Notes under the pieces: model-generated
What the model saw: the letters and a program-made list of their open reading frames with translations, nothing else
Databases searched by the model: none
Told to the model about the DNA's origin: nothing
Translations under genes and position numbers: made by a program
In this document: positions 27,676 to 29,052 of the stretch, one piece after another
Layout: each line of letters begins with the position of its first letter
How positions within the stretch are numbered: the first letter of the stretch is position 1
NCBI GenBank assembly: GCA_009746045.1
Contig: RPFO01000746.1
Location: forward strand, 1 to 29,052
DNA from: Mesostigma viride
Taxonomy: Eukaryota; Streptophyta; Mesostigmatophyceae; Mesostigmatales; Mesostigmataceae
DNA: 29,052 bases
Direction of reading: 5' to 3'

Positions 27676-28786
27676 TCACAACGTGGCCATGACAGCATCG
27701 TGAATCTGCTTCGCCAACGCCCACACTTCAGGACCCGCGCCCTGCACCGCCATGGCCACAGGCTGCACCGCTGCAATCGATGCAGCATTCACTGCCTGCG
27801 CCGCACCATGTACTGCATGCACGAAAGCCAATCCTGGCTCGGTTATCATGGTCTTGCCCGATTCCTGCTGCTTCTTCTTCTTCGATGCGGTCATGCGCAC
27901 TTTATACCCCTTCCTCTCCAAGCACGCCTTCAGCACCTGGCTCGTGCGGTGCTGAATATGCTTCTGAAGGCGCGCCTTCTAAACACGAAATGTTGGCAAT
28001 GTATGATTCCCAAACGGCATCATAGGCACATAATCAGTCCCATTAATTGCTTTGCGGCAGTCAATGCACCAGAACACCTGTTGAAAAAAGAAGGTTATGC
28101 GCGCTAGCGATTACCCGCGGCAAGAAGCAATCAACACGCCTCGCTAACAACTGCAACCACAATGTAATTCATGACGGGCCACTCACCGCTACCCTGCTCT
28201 CCTGCTTCAATGTCTCCCCATTCTCAAGGCCTCCATTGTAAACCTCTCCGTCTTCACCATCGTCATCGTCTTCCTCTTCCTCCACTCCGACGTATCCGTG
28301 TTTCCTTTTCCTAAGATACCTAGGGTTGTTCAAGTCGTATGTGCGGCGTTGGCACACTTCCAACAAAATTTTGGCCGCCTCTACCCATTACCATTTATTC
28401 GTACTATCATAACATATCCAGGCGTTTGAAAAATCATTCCCTCGTTCGAACTTCTACCCCTGGGCGTCCATGACGAGGCAGTCACGACGGGACGCAGATG
28501 CACAAAAATAAAACAAGGCGACATCCCTTCAATCATTGACCAAAAAACAGAATACGCGCAGAACTTGGATTTCAACACCACGCACCCATTACCAGCGAGC
28601 ACGGCTGGCCTGCAACCGCCATCATTTCATAACCAGAAGCCAGGGCCCACACTCCATCCCGTTACCTCATCTTCCACGCACGGCTTCCGCTGCTTCCCTC
28701 TGCTCTTTCGCATTCTCCGCCAGCAACCTCGCCTTCTCCTCGTCCAACAATCCACTAAGAATAAAATCCCCTCTATTGGACGCCAT
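27676..28786 (-). CDS. Zinc-finger-like gene with in-frame TAG or 51-nt intron
   Basis: Inferred from ATG at 28786 (MASNRGDFILSGLLDEEKAR, a helical start with heptads). Exon 2 is 28380-28187 (YDLNNPRYLRKRKHG, then an acidic EEEEDDDDGED run, GTGAGT donor). Exon 3 starts at 28077 after TTTTTTCAACAG, in phase 0. It begins VFWCIDCRKAINGTDY and reaches a TAG at 27981-27979. The same frame continues as KARLQKHIQHRTSQVLKACL and a Lys patch to a stop at 27676. The C-x2-C pair followed by H-x2-H resembles a BED- or C2H2-type finger common in transposon-derived proteins. Either the TAG breaks the gene, or a 51-nt intron (28029-27979, GTGCCT to TTTAG) removes it in frame. The exon 1 donor is unresolved. 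The family is unknown. Confidence 0.5.
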
Positions 28787-29052
28787 TCAGACGAACTTTG
28801 CTAGCGTCTTTTCACCGGCCCCAGCACACATAATCTATAGCCGCTTACTGACAACGGCCGACAACGACAACTGCTGAATAGGCGAAAAAGGCTGATAACT
28901 ACATTTTTATATTTCGCTGCATTTGCTAATAGACACGCACGTTCTCCCACTTCTCCATTACAATATAATTATCCATCTGGCCGTGTACAGGCAAAGATCC
29001 CCGAAGTAACTTACTGAAACGTATCTTACAGCATCGGATTTCACTGGCCAAC
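28787..29052. other. Window end, 5' flank of the zinc-finger-like gene
   Basis: AT-rich, with no coding frame. AATAGACACGCACGTTCTCCC near 28928 resembles the minus-strand CACGTGTCTATT tail of the small repeats, weakly. Confidence 0.3.

Noticed and set aside
27466-28107. 213-codon plus-strand frame
   Set aside because: Antisense to better-composed exons on the minus strand. Rich in His/Cys/Arg with no domain.

Overview
This window looks like nuclear DNA of a eukaryote, most likely an alga of the green lineage. Coding stretches are GC-rich and cut by GT-AG introns, and intergenic DNA is AT-rich with many (TTAA)n tracts. A short CCCTAAACCCTA stretch resembles a TTTAGGG-type telomere repeat, and a TGTAA signal of the kind chlorophytes use for polyadenylation follows one gene. 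I see no operons, prokaryotic ribosome-binding sites, rRNA, tRNA or CRISPR. The organism is an inference; no marker gene is present.

Layout. 1-1.6 kb holds simple repeats. 1.64-2.90 kb (minus) is a clean three-exon gene of unknown function. 3.15-3.53 kb is an ~86-bp tandem array (array 1). 3.77-8.23 kb (plus) is a four-exon gene for a large TNP2/Plavaka-like DDE transposase with no visible break. 9.15-10.18 kb is a 1-kb tetranucleotide satellite. 10.19-11.20 kb (minus) encodes a 2-oxoglutarate/Fe(II) dioxygenase. 11.34-11.85 kb is array 2, the same repeat inverted. 12.07-17.14 kb (plus) is a multi-exon gene ending in what I read as a divergent ubiquitin-specific-protease (USP) fold. Its middle is a set of coding minisatellites with frame problems. 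17.1-20.1 kb is repeat-rich non-coding DNA. 20.15-21.33 kb (minus) is an intronless protein kinase. 21.43-23.65 kb is a tandem array of palindrome-bearing units split by a 1.73-kb TTAA-flanked element with terminal inverted repeats. 23.65-24.14 kb is array 3. 24.43-25.67 kb (plus) is an F-box-like protein. 27.68-28.79 kb (minus) is a zinc-finger-like gene with an in-frame stop or a very small intron.

How the parts may work together. The transposase and the dioxygenase lie between arrays 1 and 2, which are inverted relative to each other. This resembles a large transposon with subterminal repeat arrays and a dioxygenase passenger. However, each of the three arrays also sits directly 5' of a gene and in that gene's orientation (transposase, dioxygenase, F-box gene). 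A shared promoter-associated repeat is therefore an equal or better reading. I could not find terminal inverted repeats or a target-site duplication for the large element.

Small dispersed repeats ending in a hairpin and a (TTAA)n tail occur at many places and look like 3' ends of retroposons.
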